This document shows positions 1 to 15,824 of a DNA stretch of 64,000 nt, piece after piece. The notes below the pieces were generated by a model that was given only the letters and a program-made list of their open reading frames with translations, was not told the origin of the DNA and made no database searches. Made by a program: the position numbers and the translations under genes. This DNA is from Glandiceps talaboti (lineage: Eukaryota; Hemichordata; Enteropneusta; Spengelidae): contig NC_135569.1 in assembly GCF_964340395.1 (NCBI RefSeq), forward strand, positions 16,052,519-16,116,518, given 5' to 3'. Numbering within the stretch: the stretch's first letter is position 1; each line of letters begins with the position of its first letter.

Positions 1-2234
<2,234 letters not shown>

Positions 2235-3990
2235 TAATATGACTGATCACGTAGTTGTGTATTAAAACTTCATACTCATGAAATATTTAAGGATACAAAA
2301 ACTACTGTGGATTTATGTGGATTATGCTGTATTTACTGTCACGTGTTAGTATTTACGGTAACATGCTATATAATCTGAACATATCAACATGAAAATAGGT
2401 CAAAGGAAGCCGAGTGAGGATTTCAAGTAAATTTAACATTTATAGACGTTGGCGAATGTTTTATGTACATGTGATATCACTCTTGATGAATTTGCCCAGT
2501 TTTATCAGAGTTGGTCAATTTATAAAAGACCAACAAGAAAATTGACCAGGCAAAAAAAATCTAGCATGCAAGAGAAAATATAATTTCTTAAAATTACTCA
2601 AAAGCGTGTTGATATCCCTTCAGTGTCCTTCATCACGTGACAAAATCTTACAAATATGGTAATATTTTCTTTGCGTGAGTCACAGCCTTACAGAAGATTA
2701 AAATGTCACCATTGAGCTAATAAAAGAAAAGTCTAGCCAGACGATAAAATACAACAATGTTAGTATGGTTTGTTGTCAAGTCTAACGACTTCGTTCAGGG
2801 TAGCTGGTTTTAGTTGTATATGTGTATGTGTACCTTCTTTAGTAGTCGCCGGAATGGTCGACACGAGTGATAAATCAAACTCAAAATGTCAAAGGTTAAC
2901 ATGGTACTCCCCCGCATGTATAAATCTATACTATACGTATTACAGCGAAATGGGAAATTGGTGATTTGATGGTTATATCATAATTCTAGGCTATCGACCT
3001 CATAAACGATAAGAATCCTCAAAATTGTAATTTCTCAAAATAATTGTGTCGATGCAGAATGCCTTATAAATCCTGATTCAATTCGTACCAATGTTAACCT
3101 TTCAGTATTGACAGGTCAAAATATTCTGACAAATACACCTAGTTATTGTAAGAGTTTCATTTTGAAAGCGTCGTATTCTTAAGAATGCTACAATATGCTC
3201 TCAAGCAATGAATGTTAATATAAAATACGATCATGGTGATTGTAGTTTAACTTGACATGATTTGATTAAAGGTAAAGTAAAGGGTAAAGATACTTTCAGT
3301 ACCTGACTGACTCCATTGTTTTTTAAATTTCAAAGTTTAATGTATGATTTCAAAGTTCTAAAAATAGTAGTGTGATTGCATAGAGGTTGGCTTCTGGGTT
3401 GATCGTCACTGCTAAAAGTTGTGGACCCAAATTAGTGTCTACAATCTGACATCACTACTAATAGAAAACACCATAGCAACGCTGTAATACAGCTAACTAC
3501 CATTACATCGATAGAGTTACAACTTTTATATAAATTGTGGTATGCTATATATAATACATGATGAGGAACGGACCACTCCATGTGTGTTTGAAGGTGCCGA
3601 TAAGACTATTGAAAACACTCAAAACATCAAATTACGAACACTCTACACATCACCGCTGACGATTGCACATATACCCTCAGATTAAAATTATGAATACTTT
3701 TATTCTTTTTCATTTTTATCAATTTAACATTATTGCGTCACACGAAAAAAAAAACAACGGTTATAACAACATTTTATAAACAAAGTAAATATATCTAATT
3801 ACTAGAATTTGTCTGAAAATAAACTGTAAAAATGCGCAATGATTATCTTGTGAACACAGCTATTTGAGGGCAAACCAACTAGTCTGTGATCAACATGTAA
3901 AACGGGGAGCATTATTTGTAGACGTTAATATTTCAGAAAACCTAGACGTGCATTGCCTGGAATTGGGGGTGGGGGTTATATCACACGTAC
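2235..3990. other. AT-rich unique sequence, no gene seen
   Basis: No coding signal. A small nested inverted repeat occurs at 2511-2548: TGGTCAATTT (2512-2521) pairs with AAATTGACCA (2539-2548), and GTTGGTC/GACCAAC can pair alternatively. Nothing else stands out. Confidence 0.6.
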
Positions 3991-4215
3991 TATTTATTTA
4001 TTTATTTAATGTAACACCAACGCGAGCAAGTCCCATTTACAGGCTCCTAAAAATGGAAAACTCAACATAAAGCCAAGAACACAAAACACACAAACAAACA
4101 AAACTAGCAAATTGCACATAAAACACAAATAAGAGGCAAATATATAAAATCAATCTTGCCCGGTGGACTTGAGATGACACTTGCAAAATTCAAGTCCCCG
4201 GAATAAAGTAATACC
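3991..4215 (-). mobile_element. probable 3' tail of a non-LTR retrotransposon (LINE) or LINE-dependent SINE
   Basis: Read on the minus strand, the segment runs through a T/G-rich untranslated-like stretch and a locally GC-richer block (GGGACTTGCTCGCGTTGG, near 4016-4033), then ends in ACATTAAATAAATAAATAA (about 3993-4011). A short TAAA-type microsatellite ending is typical of CR1/L2-like LINEs and their SINE partners in invertebrates. No reverse transcriptase frame is present upstream on that strand, so this would be a 5'-truncated copy. The inner boundary near 4215 is a guess. Alternative: a chance TAAA tract in unique DNA. Confidence 0.4.
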
Positions 4216-4377
4216 AATTCCAGACAAGTTAACATGAGGGTTTCTATTCAATACGCTTTAAAACGTTACATGAAAGGAACGAAGTGGCCGCACAGATTGT
4301 TACAAACAATAAAACTGGAAGTCGAAATAACTAGTTGATGAGTAATTTAAATATGAGACGTGTGTACGCTTATGCCT
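4216..4377. other. short unique spacer
   Basis: Unique sequence between the presumed LINE tail and the 40-bp minisatellite. No feature seen. Confidence 0.5.
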
Positions 4378-5180
4378 AACCTGGTTGGTCGTTAGCCTGG
4401 TGAGCAACCTCGTTCGGAACCTGGTTGGTCGTTAGCCTGGTGAGCAAGCTCGTTCGGAACCTGGTTGGTCGTTATCCTGGTGAGCAACCTCGTTCGGAAC
4501 CTGATTGGTCGTTAGCCTGGTGAGCAACCTCGTTCGGAACCTGGTTGGTCGATAGCCTGGTGAGCAACCTCGTTCGGAACCTGGTTGGTCGATAGCCTGG
4601 TCAGCAACCTCGTTCGGAACCTGGTTGGTCGTTAGCCTGGTCAGCAACCTCGTTCGGAACCTGGTTGATCGTTAGCCTGGTGAGCAACCTCGTTCGGAAC
4701 CTGGTTGGTCGTTAGCCTGGTGAGCAACCTCGTTCGGAACCTGGTTGATCGTTAGCCTGGTGAGCAACCTCGTTCGGAACCTGGTTGGTCGTTAGCCTGG
4801 TGAGCAACCTCGTTTGGAACCTGGTTGGTCGATAGCCTGGTGAGCAACCTCGTTCGGAACCTGGTTGGTCGTTAGCCTGGTGAGCAACCTCGTTCGGAAC
4901 CTGGTTGGTCGTTAGCCTGGTGACCAACCTCGTTCGGAACCTGGTTGGTCGTTAGCCTGGTGAGCAACCTCGTTCGGAACCTGGTTGGTCGTTAGCCTGG
5001 TGAGAAATCTTGTTCGGAACCTGGTTGGTCGTTAGCCTGGTGAGCAACCTCGTTCGGAACCTGGTTGGTCATTAGCCTGGTCAGCAACCTCGTTCGGAAC
5101 CTGGTTGGTCGTTAGCCTGGTCAGCAACCTCGTTCGGAACCTGGTTGGTCGTTAGGCTGGTCAGCAACCTCGTTCGGAAA
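4378..5180. repeat. 40-bp minisatellite, about 20 copies
   Basis: Twenty head-to-tail copies of a 40-bp unit containing CTGGTTGGTCGTTAGCCTGG and then TGAGCAACCTCGTTCGGAAC. Copies are roughly 90-100% identical and clearly GC-richer than the surroundings. Variants are clustered: TCAGC replaces TGAGC at 4601, 4641, 5081, 5121 and 5161, GATAGCC replaces GTTAGCC at 4551, 4591 and 4831, and TTGATC replaces TTGGTC at 4667 and 4747. This pattern suggests expansion by local unequal exchange. Because 40 is not a multiple of 3, the open frames on the minus strand cycle every three units and are not evidence of a protein. There are no variable spacers, so it is not a CRISPR array. Confidence 0.98.
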
Positions 5181-6840
5181 CTGTTTATGTTGTACTTTAT
5201 ATGCTTTAAATGATGTGATTGAAACCGAAATGGTAATACTTTACTAAGGCATAACTTTCAATTTACACTGTCTTTTCAGAAATAACTTTATCAAAGATGC
5301 TACTGTGAAGTCAATAACTAATATCAATACACATTCATTTAAATTGTATTATTAATTTTATTGACTTCATATTCATTAGATTTACTGATTTACGTCATAA
5401 AACCGCAAAAGAAATCATCAATTGTAGATGATCGTTATCGAAATTAAATTGTCTAAATTGGAATGAATAAAAAAGACCGCAGGTTATTTACATTTTGATT
5501 CCATATTACACATCACATTAAGATTTTCAGGTGATCCATTGATTTCACTATTTGATCAATTCGCAACTTTTTATTGATATATAAACGTAAGTATTTAGTA
5601 GAATGTATCTACTTTTATCATGTACAATTTGAAATTGTATTATCACATACAAGTCTTTACATGATTTTTGCAGCCAGACGGCTATACTGAAATACCAGGC
5701 TTTAAATCGACTAGTTATGGAAACAAAATTTTATTCGTGTGTGACGTCACGTGGCCTATTTTGTTTTAGTGTAACGTGAAGTATTTTCCTAACAAAACAT
5801 TACATTTTCAAGAAATTTCGTCTTCATGTACCAAAAAATCCGTAAAACGTCACAAAGTTCGTACATGTGAACATTTATAAATTAAACATTACATAGAGTA
5901 AAGGGACACATGACTTTTAAAACTACAGTTCTTGAGATATGCTTACATGCAATCTTATGCAATAGTAGCGCACGTCTCCGTAACATTCAATGTGTTATTA
6001 CAACAACGTAATCGGACACTGAAGCGACACGGCGTCAAATTGGGTGGCTATTTTGTTATATCGTAAGTGTTCAAACGTGTAATGAGATTACTACACGAAC
6101 ACAAACCATTGTAAAAAGAAAGACAATGCGCACTCACAAAGGTGTAATTTAGATTTTGCGGTAATCGAGATATCCTGTATTTAACATTTCATCATGGATG
6201 GACGGTATCATCAACCTTAACACTTCTAAGATGATAAAAACTAAATCAATCTAAGGCATGATAACTAAAGTTTTGTTATGTTGTCTGAAGCCAGGTGATC
6301 ATTTGCATTTACGTAAGAACAATTTCCAAACTTGTAAAATTTACGATGTGTAACGGGAAACCACTTCTAAGATGTACCCCAGGAGGAACTGGGCAGCTGC
6401 AGAAGTCAATTGAAAATCAATTCTGACACTTTATCGATATATTTTATAGTCCATTTTGAATAATTTGTCAATGAACAAAACCGAAGTTCAAAAGAGTTGA
6501 CTCAACAGTATTTTTAATTTCCTGTTGAATTCATTTGCCGGTAACTCTAAACAATATAACCCCATGTCCAAATTCCTCTTTTGCTTTCAGTCGTATAGCT
6601 ATAAATAATTCATTGTCGTAATATAAGAAACGAGCAATTATTTGAATAATGGAGGTGACAGAACTTTTAGTTATGGATATATCATTTCCTGTTGTCATTC
6701 AGATACCGTGCGATCGGCGCCGTTTAAACTGGCAAGTTTACTGCAATAAAGAAACACGACCAGTACGTTATAGCATAGACAGTGGAGGGGAGATATAGAT
6801 AATCTTTTATACTGAATAGTTCTTTAAGTATATAAACACT
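5181..6840. other. AT-rich unique sequence, no gene seen
   Basis: No coding signal. It contains a CRE overlapped by an E-box (TGACGTCACGTG) at 5742-5753, listed separately. Confidence 0.6.
5741..5754. promoter_or_regulatory. CRE / E-box composite motif
   Basis: GTGACGTCAC (5741-5750) runs directly into CACGTG, giving TGACGTCACGTG at 5742-5753. TGACGTCA is the binding palindrome of CREB/ATF bZIP factors and CACGTG that of bHLH E-box factors. The same 12-mer recurs at 30720-30731. There is no adjacent gene to regulate, so function is unproven. Confidence 0.25.
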
Positions 6841-7065
6841 TGTCTCCCAAGAAGTCCAGTGAGGGCCATCCCTCATGGATTCAGTGTTAATGCAGGAGGA
6901 AACCGGAGTACCCGGGGAAAACTGCGTTGTTCGCTAGAGTCAAACTGAATGACACTCTTCTTACTTACAGCGTGGTAAATTTAATTGAACCCTGAATGGG
7001 GTTCGAACCCCGACCGCAGTGACGTAAGAGGCAAGTGGTTTAACCACTAGGCCACCGACAACCCT
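6841..7065 (-). mobile_element. tRNA-derived SINE
   Basis: On the minus strand the element begins near 7065 with a tRNA-like head. It has a perfect A box TGGCCTAGTGG (7044-7054) and a perfect B box GGTTCGAACCC (6999-7009) about 34 bp apart, which is the RNA polymerase III internal promoter layout. The tRNA-related part is followed by a non-tRNA body that includes CCCGGGTACTCCGGTTTCC (6898-6916), a motif that recurs in 3' or central domains of SINEs from several marine invertebrates. The body ends near 6841. It is far longer than a tRNA, and I cannot fold a clean cloverleaf with a defined anticodon, so I call a SINE rather than a tRNA gene. The exact family, the 3' end and a target-site duplication could not be fixed by eye. 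Confidence 0.8.
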
Positions 7066-7957
7066 AGATGGTTTCGTAACGAGTCAAAATTAAACAAACT
7101 AATATGTTATCCAATCTTCCACTATGTGACAATAATATTAGTTGGTATCAAAAGCCTTGATGAATTTGAAGGTAGACATTTAGCTGTGTCCACCACAACC
7201 CAAACAAATTCTTTACACCTTCGCCTTGCGTACGTTAAAAGGACCGTAAAGAACCTCGGACTAGCTATGACCAAATATGGACAGAATTTCGAAGAAATAA
7301 ATAGAACTGTGGGTTTTTAATTATGTAATATTTGAAAGCACCAACAAAGCAAGGAGGTGCAATACTGTCTGTACATTATAAAGCATGCCGTTCACGGGTA
7401 AAGGTAGCAGGTGCGACGAATATGTTTTGCCAATAACTTTTAGATTCTTCCTGACTATTTTGACGCTCCAACTCAAAGATATAAAGGAAAAGGTATAATT
7501 TAATTTTACAAACTTTACTGATACTATCACTTTGCTATTAGAGTGTTCATTAGTGATTTAAGAAAGAGGATTTGAAATCGTCATGAGAAAACATTGTTAC
7601 GCTTGAAAGCTTTAGTCATGGTAATGGTGACGAAAAGGGAAAGGGGTTGGGACATTCGGTTCCTTTGATTGTCTAATCAGATTTGGAGATATGAATACGA
7701 TGGTGTATGAATCACACTTTTGTGGTACATTAAACAGTGACGGCTACAGTTGAAATATACACTAAATTAAGCACTGTTTGATCTAGTGATAACATTAAAT
7801 TATTGGTGACCTTTCGGAGGAATATCACGTTTCACACTTATTTGTTTATCTTTTCTGTATAGCGTTTCAATATCAATAATCTTCAACTAAAGACGATGCT
7901 CAACCAGTCACACTTTTGAAAAGATAATATTGATAAGATAATATATATGCTACAAGT
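7066..7957. other. AT-rich unique sequence, no gene seen
   Basis: Only short frames (about 65 codons) on both strands at 7126-7530, at chance length. No repeat or RNA gene recognised. Confidence 0.55.
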
Positions 7958-8032
7958 ACACACACACACATACACACACACACAGACACGCACAAACACA
8001 CACTGACACCCCCCCACACACACACACAAACA
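7958..8032. repeat. imperfect CA microsatellite
   Basis: AC dinucleotide repeat interrupted by single T, G and A substitutions and a short C run near 8008. Confidence 0.95.
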
Positions 8033-9420
<1,388 letters not shown>

Positions 9421-9477
9421 ACGCAGAAGTGAATTGACTTTAAAATAAGACTTTATACATTTTTTGAATATTCAGTA
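9421..9477 (+). repeat. 57-bp direct repeat, left copy
   Basis: Starts ACGCAGAAGTGAATTGACTT and continues through an AT-rich tail ending GAATATTCAGTAA. It matches 10266-10322 with only a few mismatches and a one-base length difference in a T run. Similarity stops abruptly on both sides. The pair brackets about 790 bp that includes the 51-bp minisatellite. Confidence 0.85.
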
Positions 9478-9943
9478 AAGAATGGTTGTCAATAAATCAA
9501 TGCAATTATCAGAAATTAATGCAATTGTACATACATTGGTATTTGCATTTAAGTCTGTCTGTCTGTCTGTCTGTCTTTATCTATGTGTGTAATTCTAAGA
9601 TGCAAATGTGCTACTGCTATACACAGCGTAAGCCAAACACATTAATGCTTGCTATACATATTTCATCGTTGTATACAGTATAACGACATTATCAATCGTA
9701 TGCATGGTGTCACAGGGAGAAAGCGTCGTCAGCGTTAGATTTCTACCTAAAAATGAGAAAATGACGTCTGACTTCTAATGAGGAACGTATGGAAGCGACG
9801 AAAACTGTCTGTAACACGATCGTGAACATGAATTCGTAAATTGTGTAAAGATATCAACCACACATCCACTAAACTAAACAACGAAGCCTAGTATTTACTT
9901 GTCTATACGCTTAACGAATTATTCTTACACTCGGAGTCATATA
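9478..9943. other. unique sequence with a short GTCT microsatellite
   Basis: Interior of the interval between the two 57-bp direct repeats. It contains a six-unit GTCT tract at 9553-9576. No coding frame of interest. Confidence 0.6.
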
Positions 9944-10206
9944 ATGATTGTAAACAATACGTCATTGCTTCATAGCAAAACGCTCATCCCGATTGGATGA
10001 TTGTAAACATTACGTCATTGCTAGAGAAATATACACACCGATTGGATGATTGTAAACCTTACGTCATTGCTAGATAAAAACACTCACAACGATTGGATGA
10101 TTATAAACATTACGTCATTGTTAGAGCAAAACACTCACACCGATTGGATGATTGTAAACATTACGTCATTGCTAGAGCAAAACACTCACCACGATTGGAT
10201 GATTAA
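9944..10206. repeat. 51-bp minisatellite, five copies, with CRE-like core and CCAAT
   Basis: Units start at about 9944, 9997, 10046, 10097 and 10148, with a partial at 10199 (periods 53, 49, 51, 51, 51). Each unit holds GATTGGATGATTGTAAAC followed by ATTACGTCATTG or a close variant, then an A/C-rich spacer. GATTGG is an inverted CCAAT box and TTACGTCA a CREB/ATF/CEBP-type half-site. Copies differ by point changes only, so these are repeats without unique spacers. Confidence 0.95.
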
Positions 10207-10265
10207 AGTGACGTCCGCGAAGTAAACAACCATATTAAAGCAAGTAATTTGCAAGGTCACTTGTG

Positions 10266-10322
10266 ACGCAGAAGTGAATTCACTTTAAAATAAGACTTTA
10301 TATATTTTTGAATATTCAATAA
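10266..10322 (+). repeat. 57-bp direct repeat, right copy
   Basis: Near-identical to 9421-9477 (for example GAATTCACTT against GAATTGACTT, and TATATT against TACATTT). Same orientation. The unrelated flanks show that the duplicated block is about 57-59 bp. It could be a short transposition-related or replication-slippage duplication. Confidence 0.85.
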
Positions 10323-13300
10323 TGCTGAGTAGTCGCAGATGAGTATTTTATGTCCAAAATACTGTTCGATATCCTGTTAGTCGAAGTAAACTCTCTAGTG
10401 TAATGCAATGGCTAGACTCAGGCTTGCCATTGTTAGTGGAAAAATGCTCTATCATAGCATTTTAGGAAATGATATTTGGCAAATAAAATAAACATATTAA
10501 GTTATTGTTCATAAATTTAACTTCGATTTACACCAAGAAGCCTGTAGCCCACCCAAATTTTTCGCAACCATGACTTTGTTAGTGTTTTATGTTAACATTA
10601 TGTTTGAATATATGTTAAACTGAGATTTCTTCAGAGATAAATAGTTGATCCCATATTGTGCGATCTGAAACTGTATTGACAGTTACTACATGACATCAAT
10701 AGTTTTCACATTTTATGAAATCAGTGTTTTGCTCTTACATTGTGTCAGCATATACATAGCCTACAGTTTCAATAAAAGCCTAACACGGTGCCTCACTGTT
10801 GAAAGTAAACTCCAAGCTATCTTTCAGCACTATCTTGTCAGGGACTCTAAATATTCTGAACTGTACGAATAGATGAGGAAACTCAACTGTGAAATTAATA
10901 GCTAATGGCTACAGTTTGGAGTCAACTCGTGTGATATATATATTGGACACATAAAAAGTCGAAGTGTTTGTAATTTATACCTGGATTTTGTTATTGCTTT
11001 ATTTGTCTTATGATCGTCATTGATAGCAGTGACGTCAGAGCGACAAACATGATCGCATCTTTTTAAAAGCAGATGACAATGGCCACGTCTAATGTACAAT
11101 GTGGCACGTTGGCTTCATACGACCAATACAAATAAATTATCTTAGAGTAAAATCTATAATACGAAGCGGGAGTTTTGTCTTGGGAGTATTTTTCGATTCG
11201 GCAGAATGGATTAGGGTAATTTTAGCGGGGGTTTGTTCACAAAACAATTCTACATAAAATTTGTGGGAATCGATCGTCGCTGTCAGTGATGCATGTAGGG
11301 AGCTATTCATATGAAGCGATTTGACTTATTCGAGTTGTGGTTGTGCCATACACCAGATTTTACTTACAAAATATCTTTATCCCGTGAGAAGGACAGGTTA
11401 TTTTCTAGTGTTTCAATCTTTTTGGGTGCAATGCCTATTAGGTTCATTATACTCATAAGACCAAACTCTATGGTTGGCGATGTTTTCAAGTAATTTCCTT
11501 GGTTTGTTTTTACTAATTTGCAATGCAGTGGAAATGCCAAACTAACAAGCAATGTGACTAACCCTCATTATGTGGTCACATGACTTATTTGCATAATTAT
11601 TTCAATGGTAACGTGACCTATTTCCATCTACATTTAATGGGCTGTAAAATTCGAAATTTGACAAAAATGTTTTAATTGTATGAAATGATGTATATATGTA
11701 TAAAAGCACATTTTGAAACAGCCCGTTGATGGCACCTAACATGTCGAAGGAAATTGTTCATATACCAAAGAGCTGTTGAATATGGTTTGAATCGTACGGA
11801 ATTGATGCCGTATGTGTACATATAAAGTTGATGTCGTTAACACTGTTCTAACTAACCAGAGACAATCTAATTTGACTATGCACTATAAAGTATGACAGCG
11901 GTCCAACTGATGTATCAGTCTTATCAAACGATAGAGTGATAGACTGGAGAGATGGAAGATGTTAATACCTGGTGAAATGTGTAATAGGCACGAGAGTAAA
12001 GTTCATATCACGATGTGAAATCTTTGTCTGGTACCACAATCGTAAAACCATTACGTTAAAACAGTTGATAGCTTAGAAACCCCAAGAGTCCATGAATCTG
12101 TGTAAAACTAAGGAACGTAAAATTCGAATGTCAAAGTTTATTTTTTTACGATTGACTCAGATATGGAGAGACATGTCACTTATAGCGATCGCACTGGTGT
12201 TTTGCTCTACGCCATGGTTAACCTGTTCGCTGTCAACTTACAGCATGCTGGATCACAGAAACCCTGGCAAGTATTATCAATCAGTTAGCTTGAAGCGGCG
12301 GGTAAATATACAAGAAGTGGCAATCATTTTAAACATATCGATGGTTTTAGCCTTGATACAGTATGTCTTCCTATACGCAATCCTTCGATGTGATTCTATA
12401 ATCAATAACACTGTTTCCTATTGGTAATGCCAACAGGGATATTTAGAAAGGGAAAACACTGGGATATTTGCAAATCTAACATTACATATTGTCTAATTAA
12501 GATAAACAGTTTGATAGCGTTGAATCTGTGTTATGTAAAGTCAACATGACTTATAATGTGAACAAGTCCCTTAATTAATTCAATAATTTATGCTGATGAT
12601 ATTGCACTAGAAGTCGATATCACATATTTAAAATAGCACAAGCGGAGTTCATAAGATTTCTACTCAATTAAAATACTTACAAAAAAATAATTAAAATTAT
12701 TCTAGTATATTGTTAATGTCGAGGTATGCTTTCTAAGACTGCCACATTACAATTTGTGTTCTGGCATTGTTAGAACACTTGATTGCATTGTAGAGGGTTC
12801 CTGTAATTTTTTTGGTAAATAAACAAATTACGTTATCGGATGGTTTGTAAGTTATATCCTAATACATGTACCAGGATGAGTTCAGTTACTTGCAAGTGAT
12901 GGTTAAGTATACATCAGTAAGTAGAATACTTTATGTACATTTTAACATGGAAAACAATTCCACCCCAAAAACTTATAAACTCAACTTCTGCCCCCTTAAC
13001 TTGCAGCTGTTTTTTACAGAACTAGAACACCGTCTTTGCTTTTAATGTTAATACCATAACACTTTACATGTAATAGAAGTGGCAAAATTTATCTTTCTTC
13101 ATATGACCTTAATAGAACACGCAAAGTAGAACACCATACAAACTCTACAAAGGGTGATATTGTAAAAATGACACTCGCTTGAGGCAAAGATAACGAATTT
13201 TAGAAATGGAATATAGAATTGTGTCATTTAGTCGGCTGCACACTTCTCCATTAACAATTGATTTGAATGACAGGGCGAAGAAAAGTAAACCTTATATATG

Positions 13301-15594
13301 AAGTTGTCATCTACGAATTATTAATGTTCTAAATTTAATGAACGATAACTTGTCAACACTGAAGCATGGGGAACTCTACCGTGCACTTTGATCATCTTGA
13401 CGTCACTTGATTGACAGTTAATTAAACCTATCATCAAATATATTTTCGGGTAAATATGATTAGTTGAATAATGCTACGATACGTTATTATTGCTTTGAGG
13501 CGTATATGTCAATTATATTCCGACTATTTTACAATTATCAAGCCACCTTCTGGAACTTTTACCTCCTAGGCTAATTTCTACTTCTCAGATTTCATTGACT
13601 GTCTCTGTGACCAATGACAATTACTTGAACTTATCAAAAATAATTATTCTATCAATATTTAATGTAGGCGTGTTTTATGTTCTTCTCTATACGTAGAGTT
13701 GTTTCATGTAACATATTATATGCCATGTGTACATGTGGCATTGCAAAGTTTTTACAATGTTTTTGATTTTGAATTGGAAAAAGACCCAGTAGGAAAGGAG
13801 AAAATAAAATAACTAAACATACGAATGCAAAAAATAACAGAAACACATCACATTTAACAGAAAGTTTTATCTTTGACTAGTTTGTCTTTGGTAAAGTTTC
13901 CTTTCTATGTGTGACGCTATCTGGCCGCATAAGAAATAATAAGAACGTGTTTTATACAAGAAAATAAACATAACTGGAAATGCTTAATTATTTTAAGACT
14001 AGCTGACGTAACTTTCACAAGAGTCAGTTGTATCGAAAGAAGGAATGTGACGAATACGGATAGCGCTGCCATTAACTTGACGGGGAGAGCGAATCAGAAA
14101 ACATTCATCGAATGTTTGACCAATTAAAGCAAATCATCTAGTAAATACAAGTAACGTTGATACAGCACTCTCATCCGAGTATCACAAAAAAATGGGTTTA
14201 AGGTTTGGAATTCGATCCAATCGCTTGATGCATTCACAAAAAAAAGTACATTGGTTTTTCCTTCACGTCATACATAGATGTAATGTTCGGTATAAAATGC
14301 AACGGAGGTCTGATGAGGGGGAAATTACTGTAAATTGTTCTTCTAGGTTTTTAAAATCAAATTAATCACTGAGTGATTGAATTTCTCCATCCGGAAATAA
14401 GAGGTAGTGAAAGCTGTCGATATCTAAATTAAATCAAATAGGAAAAAGACACCTTGTGGTTTGTGTTGCTTTAGAATCATAAGAGAAAACCTCCTTCCCA
14501 TGCATGGATCAATCACTACTTTACGGCGCCATGTAAAGTCCCGATTGGACTCTCCCAACAACTCGACTTTGTCAATTAAGCATCATGAAAGGCTCTGGGA
14601 CAATAGTAAAAATATTTTACAACGAGTGAGATAACCTGGAAAATGGATAAAAATTGTAAATGATTAGACATATATATCACAGCAAGCGCGTTAATGCTGG
14701 GTTAAGTGATAGGTCAGGTTTACGTTGCTATGCCATCCAAGTTACTAACCGAGTCTGGCTAGTGTGCTTCCAGGCCATTATTATTATCTATAGACTTACG
14801 CTTTGGTACGTTCAATCAGAGAATTGGTGACATTACATTTCGCTTTTTGCAGCGACTTCGAAATGACATCATGATGCCTTATCAACTATATCTGCTTTTA
14901 ACTATTAACCAATTGTATGGCAAAAACAGAAATTAAAAACCTGCTGCGCGTCACACGTGGATGGAAAGCAAATAATTCACGCAAACGTTTATCTGTAGGT
15001 ATCACTGAACAGTAATGGATTTTGCGGAACAAATGCATCATGCTGACGCACTGCGATTCGTTACCCTGGATTAGCCTGCAACTAGTGTAGGCATCAACAG
15101 CCATGTTTAAATATACAACACTGACAAGGATTAAGTGATTGTACTGCTGCAGGAACATCTGATTTTGTGTAATTCGAAAGTGTGAAATATTAAAACATTT
15201 GGCTCACAGGTTTTACTAGTAAAACTGGGCCACTGCAAGTTGGACCGATGCCAAAGGAGTGTTAAGCCTGTAAGTAAGTTGTCATTCCGCTGTGAGAATC
15301 TTCTATTAAAGCATTATAAAAAAAGACACTACCACCACAGTGTATAGCACTTCATTTTGTTTAACCTATGTATAGGTTTCTAAGACTTAGCTCTTAAACT
15401 GTGAGGTGTATATATACACTTATTTTATTTAACATTCACGTATATAACGACATTGGCAAAGACATCAACAGCAGTTCTCGACGAAATCTTTGTACATTCC
15501 TTGATACAAATCGACTTACTGGTTAGTAAATTATGAACACAGTCACGTCTTCACGCGAACATATACGTACATACATATCCATACTTTCACACAA
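10323..15594. other. 5.3 kb of AT-rich unique sequence, no gene seen
   Basis: Longest frame is 111 codons at 12092-12427 (plus), at chance length. A TATAAAAG lies at 11699-11706 about 390 bp upstream of it, but there is no supporting initiator or coding periodicity. TGACGTCA palindromes occur at 11030-11037 and 13398-13405. Nothing else recognised. Confidence 0.55.
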
Positions 15595-15783
15595 ACACAG
15601 ACAGACAGACAGAGAGACAGACAGACAGAGAGACAGGCAGACAGACAGACAGACAGTAACAGACACATAAACACAAACATACATACATACATACATACAT
15701 ACATACATACATACATACATACATACATACAGACAGACAGACAGACAGACAGATAGGCAGATAGACAGACAGACAGACAGACA

Positions 15784-15822
<39 letters not shown>
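15595..15822. repeat. compound ACAG / ACAT / ACAG / AC microsatellite
   Basis: ACAG units (15597-15656), a short bridge, ACAT units (15678-15731), ACAG again (15732-15784) and AC (15785-15820). The three overlapping Cys-Val-Tyr frames on the minus strand are repeat artefacts. Confidence 0.98.

Positions 15823-15824
<2 letters not shown>

Noticed and set aside
4432-4927. 71-codon minus-strand frames in the 40-bp minisatellite
   Set aside because: They are produced by repeat periodicity; the reading frame cycles because the unit is not a multiple of three.
4378-5180. Possible CRISPR-like direct repeat array
   Set aside because: There are no unique spacers between repeats and the context is eukaryotic. 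The same applies to the 9944 and 24490 arrays.
6992-7065. Functional tRNA gene on the minus strand
   Set aside because: A and B boxes are intact, but a clean cloverleaf and anticodon arm could not be drawn and a conserved SINE body follows directly.
12092-12427. 111-codon plus-strand frame with hydrophobic stretches and an upstream TATAAAAG at 11699
   Set aside because: Length is what chance predicts here, no known family is recognisable, and hydrophobic stretches are expected from AT-rich codons.
14195-14220. B-box-like GGAATTCGATCC
   Set aside because: No A box at proper distance and no tRNA-like fold.
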